From: JAWLHU01 sp041690255
GTDB taxonomy: Bacteria > Bacillota > Sulfobacillia > Symbiobacteriales > Symbiobacteriaceae
Direction of reading: 5' to 3'
DNA length: 41,417 nucleotides
Assembly (NCBI GenBank): GCA_041690255.1
Contig: JAWLHU010000027.1
Span: 1 to 41,417 of the forward strand
Shown here: one piece after another, positions 7,515 to 15,467 of the stretch
Position numbering within the stretch: the stretch's first letter is position 1
How the letters are laid out: each line of letters begins with the position of its first letter
Made by a program: the position numbers and the translations under genes
Notes under the pieces: model-generated
Told to the model about the DNA's origin: nothing
What the model saw: the letters and a program-made list of their open reading frames with translations, nothing else
Databases searched by the model: none

Positions 7515-8396
7515 TTATAGTACAGCCTTCAACCGGCGAAGCACATCCTCATACCGTGCCGCTGTCTCCAAGATCAATTCATCCGACAACACCGGTGCCG
7601 GAGGCTGCTTGTTCCAGCCGATCCGCTCCACATAGTCCCGCACCGGCTGCTTGTCCAGACTGTCCACCGCGACACCCACCTGGTAGCGATCCCTTGGCCA
7701 GTACCGGCTCGAGTCCGGGGTGAAGATCTCATCGATCAGAATAATCTCGTCGCCCACCTGGCCGAACTCGAACTTCGTATCCGCCAGGATGATCCCGGCA
7801 TCCGCCGCCTTGCAGGCCGCATAGGTGTACAGCTCCAGCGACCGCTCCTTCACATACTGGGTCAGCTCATCACCAAACTCCGCCCGCACCCGGGCCTCGC
7901 TCACGTTCTCGTCGTGACCCACATCGTTCTTGAGCGCCGGTGTGAAGATCGGCTCCGGCAGTTGGCTGGAGAGCTGCAGCCCATCGGGCAGCGAGATCCC
8001 GCAGACCGTGCGGTCCCGCTGGTACTCCTTCCAGCCCGAGCCGGCCAGGTAGCCCCGGACTACGCACTCCACATCGACCCGCTTCGTCCGCCGCACCACC
8101 ATGGAGCGACCGGTCAGGAGCGGCACCGCCTCGGCCGGCAGACCCAAGTCCGACAGATCGGTGGTGACAAGGTGATTCGGAACAATCCGCTGGGTCGCAT
8201 GGAACCAGAGGATCGACATCTGGGTCAGAACCTGCCCCTTGCCGGGGATCCCCTGTGGGAAGACAACATCGAACGCAGAGAGCCGGTCGGTGGCGACCAT
8301 CAACAGCCGGTCGTCCGGCAGCTCAAAGACCTCCCGCACCTTTCCCTTGTGAAGCCGGCGCAAGCCGATGTCCGGGACCTCCAGCAGGACGCTCAT
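7515..8396 (-). CDS. purC: Phosphoribosylaminoimidazole-succinocarboxamide synthase (SAICAR synthetase, ADE1-type)
   Basis: PurC joins aspartate to CAIR with ATP. This 293-residue protein is of the longer, yeast ADE1-like class. It has HKGKVREVF, then ATDRLSAFDVVFPQGIPGKG, MVVRRTKRVDVECVVRGYLAGSGWKEY, ILADTKFEFG and LIDEIFTPDSSRYWP. The ATG at 8396 starts MSVLLEVPDIGLRRL; the open frame upstream overlaps the neighbouring gene and is not PurC-like. It begins seven nt after the stop of a degenerate PurC-like gene. Its stop abuts repeat copy 3, so any readthrough to purS must cross both repeat copies. Confidence 0.95.
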   Translation of the reverse strand: MSVLLEVPDIGLRRLHKGKVREVFELPDDRLLMVATDRLSAFDVVFPQGIPGKGQVLTQMSILWFHATQRIVPNHLVTTDLSDLGLPAEAVPLLTGRSMVVRRTKRVDVECVVRGYLAGSGWKEYQRDRTVCGISLPDGLQLSSQLPEPIFTPALKNDVGHDENVSEARVRAEFGDELTQYVKERSLELYTYAACKAADAGIILADTKFEFGQVGDEIILIDEIFTPDSSRYWPRDRYQVGVAVDSLDKQPVRDYVERIGWNKQPPAPVLSDELILETAARYEDVLRRLKAVL

Positions 8397-8403
8397 GATA
8401 GGA

Positions 8404-8949
8404 CTACCCTCCCAGCAGATTCGCCAACCGCACCATATCGGTCGTCCCCAGGTCGCAGTTCCGGGGATTGACCACCTGGGCCAGACAGGCGCCGTCGCCC
8501 GTGATCCCAAACCGCATGACCAACCGGAGATGATCCACCCCATGCAGCGTGAGATGCGCCCGGAGCGAACGCGCAGCGTGTATAACCAGATCTTCCATCA
8601 TCTCGACCCGCTTGGCCGAGACCCCGTCGACTGCGAGGAGTTGATCCCGGCCAAGCGCTTCGCCGGTGCTCCCCCGGAAGAGCAGACTGGTCTGCCCCGG
8701 AGCCGATTCGGCAACCAGCTCGAGCGGGAGCGGCTCCACCCGCCGGATCAAGAACGAACCGTCCTCCAGCCGCTCCAGAAAGCTGGAGTTCAGCGCATGC
8801 CGACGCAGGAGCATCTGCACCGCATAGGCCACCTCGCCGACCGAGGCATCATCGAACTCCAGAATCAGCTTGTCTGCCAGGTCGGTCGCCCAGATAGCGA
8901 TCCCCTCGCCCGACCAGAGCTGCTCCCCCTTTTGAACAGGAGCCTCCAC
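8404..8949 (-). CDS. Degenerate bacterial-type PurC-like protein, probably inactive
   Basis: The 181-residue product aligns by eye with the short bacterial SAICAR synthetase (E. coli/B. subtilis PurC). LWSGEGIAIWAT matches LYEGKAKKIYKT. FLERLEDGSFLIRRVEPLPLEL matches the stretch FIERISETEQLIKKVTIIPLEV. LRLVMRFGITGDGACLA matches the LVDFKLEFG block. Key segments are lost: the D(S/T)A-FNG loop, the VVRNxxAGS motif (here VAESAPGQTS), the central region of about 50 residues, and the DE(I/F)SPD metal/substrate motif (here QVVNPRNCDL). The reading frame is intact with a TAGGAGG site before a GTG start, so a pseudoenzyme or regulatory subunit is as likely as decay. The homology is my reading, not a search result. 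Confidence 0.65.
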   Translation of the reverse strand: MEAPVQKGEQLWSGEGIAIWATDLADKLILEFDDASVGEVAYAVQMLLRRHALNSSFLERLEDGSFLIRRVEPLPLELVAESAPGQTSLLFRGSTGEALGRDQLLAVDGVSAKRVEMMEDLVIHAARSLRAHLTLHGVDHLRLVMRFGITGDGACLAQVVNPRNCDLGTTDMVRLANLLGG

Positions 8950-8962
8950 GAAACCAATCCTC

Positions 8963-9127
8963 CTACAGCTTCACCTGCGTCATGATCAGGTAGGCGACGC
9001 CGACACCGACCAGCGCCCCGATCGTGGCCACCAGGTGGCGGTTCGTCCCCTTTGGCGCCAGATAGACGGGAAGTACCGTCACAACCAGGCCTACCAGGGC
9101 TCCCACAATGATGCTCAGTCCGCTCAC
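8963..9127 (-). CDS. Small hydrophobic membrane protein of 54 residues
   Basis: An intact reading frame runs from GTG (9125-9127) to TAG (8963-8965). The peptide begins VSGLSIIVGALVGLVV, then has VLPVYLAPKGTNRH, then a second hydrophobic stretch, ATIGALVGVGVAYLIM, and ends TQVKL. This predicts two short membrane helices joined by a basic turn. The GTG overlaps the purB stop codon (GTGA), so it is translationally coupled to purB. It ends 13 nt before the PurC-like start. I recognise no family. It is below common gene-calling limits. Confidence 0.7.
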   Translation of the reverse strand: MSGLSIIVGALVGLVVTVLPVYLAPKGTNRHLVATIGALVGVGVAYLIMTQVKL

Positions 9128-10440
9128 TCCTCAATCAACCCCAACCGCTTTAGAATGGTGTCTACGTGCTTCAGATGATGCTTTACGTCGAACGCTGCGT
9201 CCAGTTCGCCAGGTGTCAGGAGCGACTGGATTGTCGAATCCTGTTCCAGCAGCTTCCGCAGATGCGTCCCCTCGGCCCAGGCCTGCATGGCCTTCTCCTG
9301 GACGATGGCGTAGGCCTGCTCCCGGGTCAGACCCTTCTCGACGAGCGCCAGGAGGATGCTTCCCGATGAGGTCAGGCCGAACGACATCTCCATGGATCGC
9401 TTCATGTTTTCCGGGTAGACGTGCATGTTTTCGACGACCCAGGTCATCTTGGCGATCAGGTAATCCGCCAGGATTGTCGAATCGGGCAGGATCACCCGCT
9501 CGATTGAAGAGTGGGAGATATCCCGCTCATGCCAGAGCGGCACGTTCTCGAGGGCGGCCATGGCGTTGGAGCGGAGCAGGCGGGAGAGGCCCGAGATTTG
9601 CTCCAGCGTCACCGGATTCCGCTTGTGCGGCATGGCCGATGATCCCTTCTGGCCCTTGGAGAACGGCTCCTCCACCTCTCGGGTCTCGGTCTTCTGGAGC
9701 AGCCGCAGTTCAATGGCCAGGCTGTCCAGGGTGGAGCCGAGGATCGCCAGGGTGGTCATAAGGTGGGCGTGCCGGTCCCGCTGCAGCACCTGGGTCGAGA
9801 TCTCCGCGACGCCAAGCCCCATCTTGTCGCAGACATACCTTTCGACGAACGGATCGATGTTGCCGTAATTGCCCACCGCACCCGAGAGCTTGCCCACGGC
9901 GATCGACAGCCGGGCCTGCTCCAGGCGGACGGCGTCCCGCTTGAGCTGGGCGTAGAAGAGGGCCAGCTTCAACCCGAAGGATGTCGGCTCGGCGTGAACG
10001 CCGTGAGTCCGGCCCATGGCCGGCTGGTCCTTCAGCTCTACGACCCGCTTGCCCAGGGCAGTGATCAGGCCGTCCAGCCCCTTCTGAATCTCCTGGACCG
10101 CCTCGTTCAGAACCGCCGAGAGGGCGGTGTCGACCACATCGGTCGAGGTGAGCCCGTAGTGAATGTAGCGGGCGGACGGGTGCTGAATCCGCTCGGCGCA
10201 GGCGGTGGTAAAGGCGATTACATCGTGGCGGGTCGTCCGCTCGATCTCCTCCGCCCGCTCGACGAAGGCCGCATCCACCGTGAAGATGCGGGCCTTCAGC
10301 TCGGCCACCTCATCCTTCGGAATAGCCCCAAGCTCTGCCCAGGCCTCGCAAGCCAGGATCTCCACCTCGAGCCACTTCTGGAACCGGTTCTCGGGGGCCC
10401 AGAGCCGGGCCATGTTGGGTCGGGTGTACCGATCGATCAC
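9124..10440 (-). CDS. purB: Adenylosuccinate lyase
   Basis: PurB removes fumarate from SAICAR and from adenylosuccinate, so it serves both IMP synthesis and the AMP branch. The 438-residue protein has the fumarase/aspartase superfamily signature GSSAMPHKRNP, with the catalytic serine loop near residues 266-268. It also has TSTDVVDTA (99-107) and GRTHGVHAEPT with H146. The start is GTG (10438-10440) after GAGGACG. It leads the purine run on this strand, about 115 nt downstream of the permease terminator. No convincing promoter was identified in the gap, though CCGTAAGGAA/CCGTAGGGAA form a small direct repeat there (about 10529-10550). Confidence 0.96.
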   Translation of the reverse strand: MIDRYTRPNMARLWAPENRFQKWLEVEILACEAWAELGAIPKDEVAELKARIFTVDAAFVERAEEIERTTRHDVIAFTTACAERIQHPSARYIHYGLTSTDVVDTALSAVLNEAVQEIQKGLDGLITALGKRVVELKDQPAMGRTHGVHAEPTSFGLKLALFYAQLKRDAVRLEQARLSIAVGKLSGAVGNYGNIDPFVERYVCDKMGLGVAEISTQVLQRDRHAHLMTTLAILGSTLDSLAIELRLLQKTETREVEEPFSKGQKGSSAMPHKRNPVTLEQISGLSRLLRSNAMAALENVPLWHERDISHSSIERVILPDSTILADYLIAKMTWVVENMHVYPENMKRSMEMSFGLTSSGSILLALVEKGLTREQAYAIVQEKAMQAWAEGTHLRKLLEQDSTIQSLLTPGELDAAFDVKHHLKHVDTILKRLGLIEE

Positions 10441-10554
10441 GTCAAATCGTCCTCACTTTGCTATTATCACTGTCTCAATCTGCTTAATCTTCCCGCCACA
10501 CGGACGCTTTCCTTCTACGCTAGCATGCCCGTAAGGAAACCGTAGGGAATGAAA

Positions 10555-10581
10555 CGGGGCCCGGGGTCTACCCGAGCCCCG
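10555..10581 (-). terminator. Rho-independent terminator of the purine permease
   Basis: On the minus strand a CGGGGC...GCCCCG hairpin with further inner pairs is followed by TTTCATT. It lies 30 nt past the permease stop and separates that transcript from purB. Confidence 0.7.
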
Positions 10582-10610
10582 CTGTGCTTACATCCGGGCG
10601 GAGGGCCCTA

Positions 10611-11972
10611 TTAGTGGGAGATGAAGTAGTAGACGAAGAACGCCGAGAGGACGTACATCATCCAGTGGATATCCTTCACCCGACCGGCGGCCAGGTTGAC
10701 CACCACGTAGGAGACGAAGCCCAGGGCCAGGCCGGTGGCAATCGAGAAGGTAAGCGGCATCATGATCACGGTGACAACGACCGGGAAGGCGACCACGAAG
10801 TCGTGCAGGTCGACGCTCAGCAGAGAGGAGGCCATGAGCACGCCGACGATGATCAGGGCCGGGGCGGTCGCTTGGCCGGGGACCATAAGGGCGATCGGGG
10901 AGAAGAAGGCGGCGAGCAGGAAGAGGATCGCCACGGTAACAGCGGTCAGGCCGGTCCGGCCACCCGCCTCAACACCGGCGGCAGATTCAACATAGGTGGT
11001 GGTGTTCGAGGTACCGAGGAGAGCGCCGACGATCGTACCGATCGAGTCAGCGAAAAGCGCCCGCTTGTCGCCTTTCATCTCGCCCTTCTCGTCCAGCAGG
11101 CCCGCCTTGCCGGCCATGCCCATGAAGGTGCCAAGGGTATCGAACATGTCGGAGAAGAAGAGGGAGAAGATCGCCGGGATCATGCTGACCTTCAGAGCGC
11201 CGACGAAGTCGAGCTGGAGCAGGGTCGGGGCGATCGAGGGCGGAGTCGACACGATCGCCTCCGGGAGCTTGGTCACGCCCATTGGAATGCCCAGCAGGGT
11301 GGTGAGAGCGATGCCGATCAGAATGGCGCCGGGGATTCTACGGGCCATGAGAACAGCGGTGATGATCAGGCCGATAATGGCGAGGAGCACCGGGGCGGCG
11401 GTTACATCGCCCAGGCCGACAAAGGTGGCGGGGTTGGAGACCACAATGCCGGCATTCTTAAAGCCGATGAACATAATGAAGAGGCCAATACCGGCGCCAA
11501 CACCATGCCGCAAATGGGCGGGGATCGCCTTGATCATGACGGTTCGCAGACCGGTGAGCGTCACGACCAACATGATCACGCCAGAGATTGCGACGGCCGC
11601 CAGTGCGGTCTGCCAGGGCAGCTTCATGCCGAGCAGCATCGTGAAGGAGAACAAGGCGTTCAGACCCATACCGGGGGCGAGAGCGAACGGCCAGTTCGCG
11701 TAGAGGCCCATGACCAGCGTGGAGATGGCGGCGGCGAGAATGGTTGCCATGAAGACGGCGCCCCAGTCGGGAATGGAGATGCCTGCTTTCGCCTCGTCGG
11801 GCAGATCCGCCAGCGTCAGGGTGATCGGATTGACAACGATGATGTAGGCCATGGTCACGAAGGTAGTCAGGCCGGCAATCAGCTCAGTCCGAACATTCGT
11901 CCCGTGCTCTGTCAACTTGAAGTACCGATCCAAGAACCCCTGCTGCGCCATGCTGTCCTGCTTAGCAGCCAC
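10611..11972 (-). CDS. NCS2-family purine permease (AzgA/PbuG type)
   Basis: This 453-residue polytopic protein belongs to the AzgA-like branch of the NCS2 family, which imports adenine, guanine or hypoxanthine by proton symport. Typical segments are RTELIAGLTTFVTMAYIIVV near residue 30, ALAPGMGLNALFSF near 100, SLFFSDMFDTLGTFMGMA near 265 and the GTSNTTTYVESAAGVEAGGRTG stretch near 315, along with about a dozen membrane helices. The start is GTG after GGGAGG. Its leader carries a promoter, a ykkC-family aptamer and a terminator, so it is probably a riboswitch-controlled single-gene transcript. The exact substrate cannot be told from sequence. Confidence 0.93.
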   Translation of the reverse strand: MAAKQDSMAQQGFLDRYFKLTEHGTNVRTELIAGLTTFVTMAYIIVVNPITLTLADLPDEAKAGISIPDWGAVFMATILAAAISTLVMGLYANWPFALAPGMGLNALFSFTMLLGMKLPWQTALAAVAISGVIMLVVTLTGLRTVMIKAIPAHLRHGVGAGIGLFIMFIGFKNAGIVVSNPATFVGLGDVTAAPVLLAIIGLIITAVLMARRIPGAILIGIALTTLLGIPMGVTKLPEAIVSTPPSIAPTLLQLDFVGALKVSMIPAIFSLFFSDMFDTLGTFMGMAGKAGLLDEKGEMKGDKRALFADSIGTIVGALLGTSNTTTYVESAAGVEAGGRTGLTAVTVAILFLLAAFFSPIALMVPGQATAPALIIVGVLMASSLLSVDLHDFVVAFPVVVTVIMMPLTFSIATGLALGFVSYVVVNLAAGRVKDIHWMMYVLSAFFVYYFISH

Positions 11973-12064
11973 TGCGTGAGCCTCCCTGTTCTAAGAAATG
12001 AGTGCATCTCTGGGAGCATTGCCGAAGACAATCAAAAACATTTGCCTCCGACCAGAAAAACAGA

Positions 12065-12114
12065 CCGGGCGGGTAGACCTCACTCCCTTTGTGGAGTGAA
12101 ACCTACCCGCCCGG
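12065..12114 (-). terminator. Terminator forming the riboswitch expression platform
   Basis: On the minus strand a 12-bp stem, CCGGGCGGGTAG with CTACCCGCCCGG, holds an inner TCACTCC/GGAGTGA stem and is followed by TCTGTTTTTC. Its 5' arm shares CCCGGG with the 3' end of the aptamer upstream, so aptamer folding and terminator folding compete. The inverted repeat also ends in TTTTT on the plus strand, but no plus-strand gene precedes it. Confidence 0.85.
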
Positions 12115-12218
12115 GTTTTTCGCCCATCGGTGTAGCCGAGTCCATGACTCAGCCTGTGCCGCTCGGTCACGGTCCGACGCCCCTGGGAAGGCGCCGCGGA
12201 ACCCTAGGCACACTTTCC
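12105..12218 (-). promoter_or_regulatory. ykkC-family riboswitch, subtype-2-like (PRPP or ppGpp class)
   Basis: Read on the minus strand, the RNA has the ykkC landmarks in order: AAAGTGTGCCTAGGGTTCC, a P2 hairpin (GGCGCC...GGGCGTC), GGACCGTGACCGAGCGGCAC, an extra hairpin (GAGTC-ATG-GACTC), CTACACC and GGGCGAAAAACCCGGG. GTGT pairs with ACAC to close the junction. CUAGGG, CCGAGCGG and GGGNNAAAANCCC are hallmarks of the family. The extra hairpin and the ACACC joint resemble my recollection of PRPP/ppGpp variants more than guanidine-I. The terminator overlaps the 3' end, so ligand binding should turn expression on. A purine permease downstream favours PRPP. Subtype is inferred. Confidence 0.75.
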
Positions 12219-12253
12219 TCCGCAGCCCGCCGGGCGGGCCGCTTACAGTTCCC

Positions 12254-12282
12254 AATGTAAGCTTATCGACCCTCCCTGTCAA
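12254..12282 (-). promoter_or_regulatory. Sigma-A promoter for the riboswitch-permease transcript
   Basis: On the minus strand TTGACA (12277-12282) is followed after 17 nt by TACATT (12254-12259). Transcription should begin near 12247, about 30 nt before the first aptamer base. Confidence 0.8.
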
Positions 12283-12334
12283 CGGAGAATCCGAACTTTT
12301 TTTGGCCCACTGCCAAAATCGTTCGGTGGTCAGC

Positions 12335-13159
12335 TCAATTGACGATGCGCTGTCGCTGATCATTCCCCGTATAGACGGACAGAGTCCCGGCTTGCAGCGT
12401 GTAGAACCGACGCGAGATCGGGTAGCGATGCGTGTTGTTCTCCTCCCGGGTTCGCTCCACCATCTCCTCCACAAACGCCGGATCGGCGTCCCCGAACATG
12501 ACCATATAGTCACGGTGCGGCACCGCAATGACCGGATTCCCCTCCACCAGCGCGGCCGCCTCGAAAAGAGAACGGGTCAGGAGGATCCGGCTGGCATCGT
12601 AGCCATCGAAGGACTCCCAGACCAGGGTCAGCCGCGGCCCACGGCCTATTCGGAGGAGCGGGGGCGCCTCCCTGCTCAGTTGTTGCAGATTCCGCACCGC
12701 CAGGGCGAGCAGGTCGGTCTCAAGCACCTGCCACTTCAGCATCTGCTTCCGGTGGATGTAAGCGTATCGCTTTGGCGAATCGATCACGAAAGCGATCGCC
12801 AGATCGCCGACGTAGCGAACCGCAGCAAGCTCGTGCCCGTCTCTCCGGCTCTCTTCGATCAGGTTGAGCGGAACCATTTGCGGCAAGATCCGCTCACGGG
12901 ACTCTAGCAGGCTTGGCGTCTGGCGTCTGTCAGCATAGGCCTGACGTAGCAGCCCCTGGATCAGCGCCTCCCGCCGCTCGGGCGCCAGGCTGTACCGCCG
13001 GTAACTGGCGGCGAGAGAAAGCACCTTGCGACGGGTGCCGTCCCAGACCATGAGGAATGACTGGCCCAGGATCTGAACCTGAGCATCAGGCCGCTCCTGC
13101 AGAAGCCGGTTCAGCACCTCGCGACTGAACTCCGTCGGGGTCAACACTTCCATTGCCAT
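12335..13159 (-). CDS. DUF1444 family protein (YtpQ-like)
   Basis: The 274-residue soluble protein resembles the DUF1444 family of Bacillota (B. subtilis YtpQ, about 269 residues), whose role is unknown. The recognisable part is the C-terminal half: ESFDGYDASRILLTRSLFEAAA, then NPVIAVPHRDYMVMFGDAD, and a final stretch with RRFYTLQAGTLSVYTG. No signal peptide or membrane segment is present. Three starts are possible: GTG at 13171, ATG at 13159 and ATG at 13153. GGAGGG lies 11 nt before 13159 and AGAAGG six nt before 13153. It is transcribed towards the permease leader and has no obvious terminator of its own before that promoter. Confidence 0.75.
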   Translation of the reverse strand: MAMEVLTPTEFSREVLNRLLQERPDAQVQILGQSFLMVWDGTRRKVLSLAASYRRYSLAPERREALIQGLLRQAYADRRQTPSLLESRERILPQMVPLNLIEESRRDGHELAAVRYVGDLAIAFVIDSPKRYAYIHRKQMLKWQVLETDLLALAVRNLQQLSREAPPLLRIGRGPRLTLVWESFDGYDASRILLTRSLFEAAALVEGNPVIAVPHRDYMVMFGDADPAFVEEMVERTREENNTHRYPISRRFYTLQAGTLSVYTGNDQRQRIVN

Positions 13160-13342
13160 CCTTCTTTGCACCCTCCGTTGCGGGCAGCAGGCCCGTACCG
13201 TTTAGGCTTCTACCATGTAATACGTATTTCAGCGCACATTGTTCGATATTGACGGGAAAAACTTTGCAAACGGTCGGAGAAAGGGACCAACGCGAAGAGC
13301 CGAGAGGACCACAGGCCCCCTCGGTTCACCTTATGTGCGATC

Positions 13343-14230
13343 CTATCCTACGTAGCTGAGGAAGATCTCCTCCAGGCTCTGGTCGTAGACCTGAACCGCC
13401 TTGACCCCGCCCACCTGGAGGAGCGAGGCCCGAAGCTCATCTGCCCGGCCCGATGCGGTCACGAGCCAGCCGATCTGCTCCTTCACCGCCCGGCGGACGC
13501 CCGGCACCGCCAACAGGTCGGCCTCGGTTGGGTCCCCGGCAATCCGGATTCGCTTCTCGGTCACCTTCAGGTCATCGATCGCACCGGTCAGGGTGAGCTT
13601 CCCCTCCACCAGGATCGTCACCCGGTCCGCCAGCCGCTCGATCTGATGCAGGTCGTGGCTGGAGAGCAGAACCGTGCGCCCCGCCTCGACACTGTCGGCC
13701 AGCAGCAACTGCAGGTACTGGTGCCGGTGCAGCGGATCGAGCCCAAGGGTTGGCTCGTCGAGGATCAACAACTCGGGGTTGCCGCCCATAACCAACGTCA
13801 GCGCCAGTTGCGCCCTGGTTCCGGTAGACATCTGCCGGACCCGCAGGTCGCGGGGGATCGAGAAGAGGTCCAGGTAGCGCCGGACGGTCTGCCCATCCCA
13901 TCGGGGGTGGAGACCACGGGCCAGGTCCAGCAACTCCCCAGCGGTCATGCGTTCGTACAGGGCCGGCTGCTGGGCAACGTACCCAATCCGCTCCTTCAGC
14001 GACCGAGGCGGATAGTTTGGCCCGAGCGGGTAGCCCAGGACCGAGCCCGTCCCCTCATCGAGATGCATCAGCCCCATCAGGCTGCGGATCAGGGTCGTCT
14101 TGCCCGCTCCGTTGGGTCCCAGCACGGCAAAGATCGATCCGGCTGGCACGGCCAGATCTACCTGGCGCAGCGCCTCGCGTTGACCGTACCGCTTGGTGAC
14201 ACCCTGCAGGGAGATCGCCAGATCACTCAC
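13343..14230 (-). CDS. ABC transporter ATP-binding protein (YtrB-like)
   Basis: This 295-residue ATPase energises an ABC-2 type exporter. It has Walker A GPNGAGKTT (38-46), a signature-like MSTGTRAQLAL, Walker B ELLILDEPTLGLDP and the switch histidine in LLSSHDLHQIERLAD. It ends with a domain of about 75 residues, as in DrrA/YtrB-type ATPases. It starts at GTG (14228-14230), overlapping the gntR stop by eight bases (GTGAGTGA); the open frame upstream reads through gntR and is not real. It is the last gene of the five-gene operon. A weak GC hairpin lies past its stop, near 13300-13325. Confidence 0.9.
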   Translation of the reverse strand: MSDLAISLQGVTKRYGQREALRQVDLAVPAGSIFAVLGPNGAGKTTLIRSLMGLMHLDEGTGSVLGYPLGPNYPPRSLKERIGYVAQQPALYERMTAGELLDLARGLHPRWDGQTVRRYLDLFSIPRDLRVRQMSTGTRAQLALTLVMGGNPELLILDEPTLGLDPLHRHQYLQLLLADSVEAGRTVLLSSHDLHQIERLADRVTILVEGKLTLTGAIDDLKVTEKRIRIAGDPTEADLLAVPGVRRAVKEQIGWLVTASGRADELRASLLQVGGVKAVQVYDQSLEEIFLSYVG

Positions 14231-14618
14231 CGGAGCGCCTCCTCTCCGCCTCGTCGATTCGCTCTGCCAGCAGCCGGAGCGCCGATTTCCGGTCAATCCG
14301 CAGCCGGTACGCCTCGGCGACCAGCCGGTCCACGCCCTCGGTGAACTGCCGGATCGCCTCGGCCTCATCCAGCCCGTGGTCCCGGTCTGCCACGTAACTG
14401 CCCCGCCCCCGGGGCGTGACAACGACACCATCCCGCTCCAGCTCTTGATAGGCTTTGGCGATCGTGTTTGGATTGACCGCCAGCTCCACGGCCATCTCGC
14501 GCACCGAGGGCAGCCTGTCGCCTGCCCTGAGTACGCCAGAGGCCACCGCCTGCCGGACCTGATCCACGATCTGCCGGTAGATGGGCGTCCCGCTAGATGG
14601 GTCAATATGCAGCCACAT
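14223..14618 (-). CDS. GntR-family transcriptional regulator, YtrA subfamily
   Basis: The 131-residue protein has an N-terminal winged helix (about residues 10-78: PIYRQIVDQVRQAVASG, LPSVREMAVELAVNPNTIAKAY, GRGSYVA) and only a short helical tail. That is the YtrA pattern, which lacks a large effector domain. Such regulators usually repress ABC-2 exporter operons in which they are encoded and respond to cell-envelope stress. The gene lies inside the operon between permease and ATPase genes. The likely operator is the 24-bp palindrome at 17175-17198. GGAGGG precedes the ATG. Confidence 0.92.
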   Translation of the reverse strand: MWLHIDPSSGTPIYRQIVDQVRQAVASGVLRAGDRLPSVREMAVELAVNPNTIAKAYQELERDGVVVTPRGRGSYVADRDHGLDEAEAIRQFTEGVDRLVAEAYRLRIDRKSALRLLAERIDEAERRRSGE

Positions 14619-14644
14619 GCGACGCCCTCCCTCCCCTGCTCATG

Positions 14645-15448
14645 TTACACGGCAATCTGCTTGCGCTGGAAGAGGTAGAGTGAGAGCCACAGCGAGACCA
14701 GCGACATTACGGCCAGGTAGATAAGGGCGCCTGTGGGCGCCGCACCGCTGATCGCCTCAGCCGGCTGGAACTGGGCGAAGGGCAGGGCCTTGCGCACCGT
14801 CTCCGCCGCCCCGGTCTGCCCCTCCAGGCCGATCTGGGCGAAGTAGAGGGCGAAGCCTGCACCCAGCGTGATCCCCACGGCCCTGCCATAGTCGTCGACG
14901 AAGAGGGAGATCAGGAGGAACAGGGTCCCCAGGGCCAGCAGGAGGAGCCAGAGGTTCAACTCAGCCAGCAGGTAGGGACCGAAAGCGATCGTCTCCCCGT
15001 TTGCGGCTACCCCTGCAACCACGCCGAGCAGGTGAACCAGCAGCATAACCCCCAGGGAGAGCGCCATACCGCCCCAGCGCGAGAGGAGCACCTGGCTGCG
15101 GGAGGTTGGGAGCGAGAGCAGGAACTCCATGGTCCGCCGATCCATCTCCCGTGAGATGATGGACGCCGCAAAAAGACCGGTGTAGATCAGGAACGGGATC
15201 AGTATCCACTGGCCAAAAGCGTAGGTGGAGACCCAGCCATTCAGGGTGATCAGGGAGGTCCCGCTGCCGATCAGGGCCTGCATGGCTGGCGGCAGGGTTT
15301 CGAGCATCTTCAGCACCTCGCCCATGGCGCCGGAGTTCATGAGCGACTTCCAGAGGGTGATGCTGTAGAAGGTAATGGCACCCAGCGAAAGGCTCCAGAT
15401 CAGAAGCGAGACTCCCTCGGCTCGCGCCTGTTGTCTCAACAGAGTCAT
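14645..15448 (-). CDS. ABC-2 type transporter permease
   Basis: The 267-residue membrane protein starts MTLLRQQARAEGVSLLIW and has about six hydrophobic segments. The cytoplasmic loop REMDRRTMEFLLSLPTSRSQVLLSRW is typical of ABC-2 permeases, and the protein ends in a basic tail, FQRKQIAV. It resembles the upstream permease (15468-16250), which has the same REVDRRTIDFLLSLP loop, so the pair arose by duplication and probably forms a heteromeric channel. An excellent AGGAGGTGA lies eight nt before the ATG. The frame is open further upstream, but that part overlaps the neighbour. Confidence 0.88.
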   Translation of the reverse strand: MTLLRQQARAEGVSLLIWSLSLGAITFYSITLWKSLMNSGAMGEVLKMLETLPPAMQALIGSGTSLITLNGWVSTYAFGQWILIPFLIYTGLFAASIISREMDRRTMEFLLSLPTSRSQVLLSRWGGMALSLGVMLLVHLLGVVAGVAANGETIAFGPYLLAELNLWLLLLALGTLFLLISLFVDDYGRAVGITLGAGFALYFAQIGLEGQTGAAETVRKALPFAQFQPAEAISGAAPTGALIYLAVMSLVSLWLSLYLFQRKQIAV

Positions 15449-15467
15449 TGTGTTCACCTCCTGTGGG

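Noticed and set aside
10441..10554. A second riboswitch or PurR box before purB
   Set aside because: I found no aptamer landmarks, no clear purine-type riboswitch core and no convincing promoter pair, only a short CCGTA(A/G)GG direct repeat.
12105..12218. Guanidine-I riboswitch as the primary call
   Set aside because: The ykkC core is shared, but the extra hairpin before ACACC and the purine permease downstream fit subtype 2 better. Guanidine-I remains an alternative to be tested by covariance models.
10584..12260. A 558-residue open frame on the plus strand
   Set aside because: It runs opposite the purine permease and through its riboswitch and terminator. The translation is Gly/Asp/His/Gln-rich shadow sequence.
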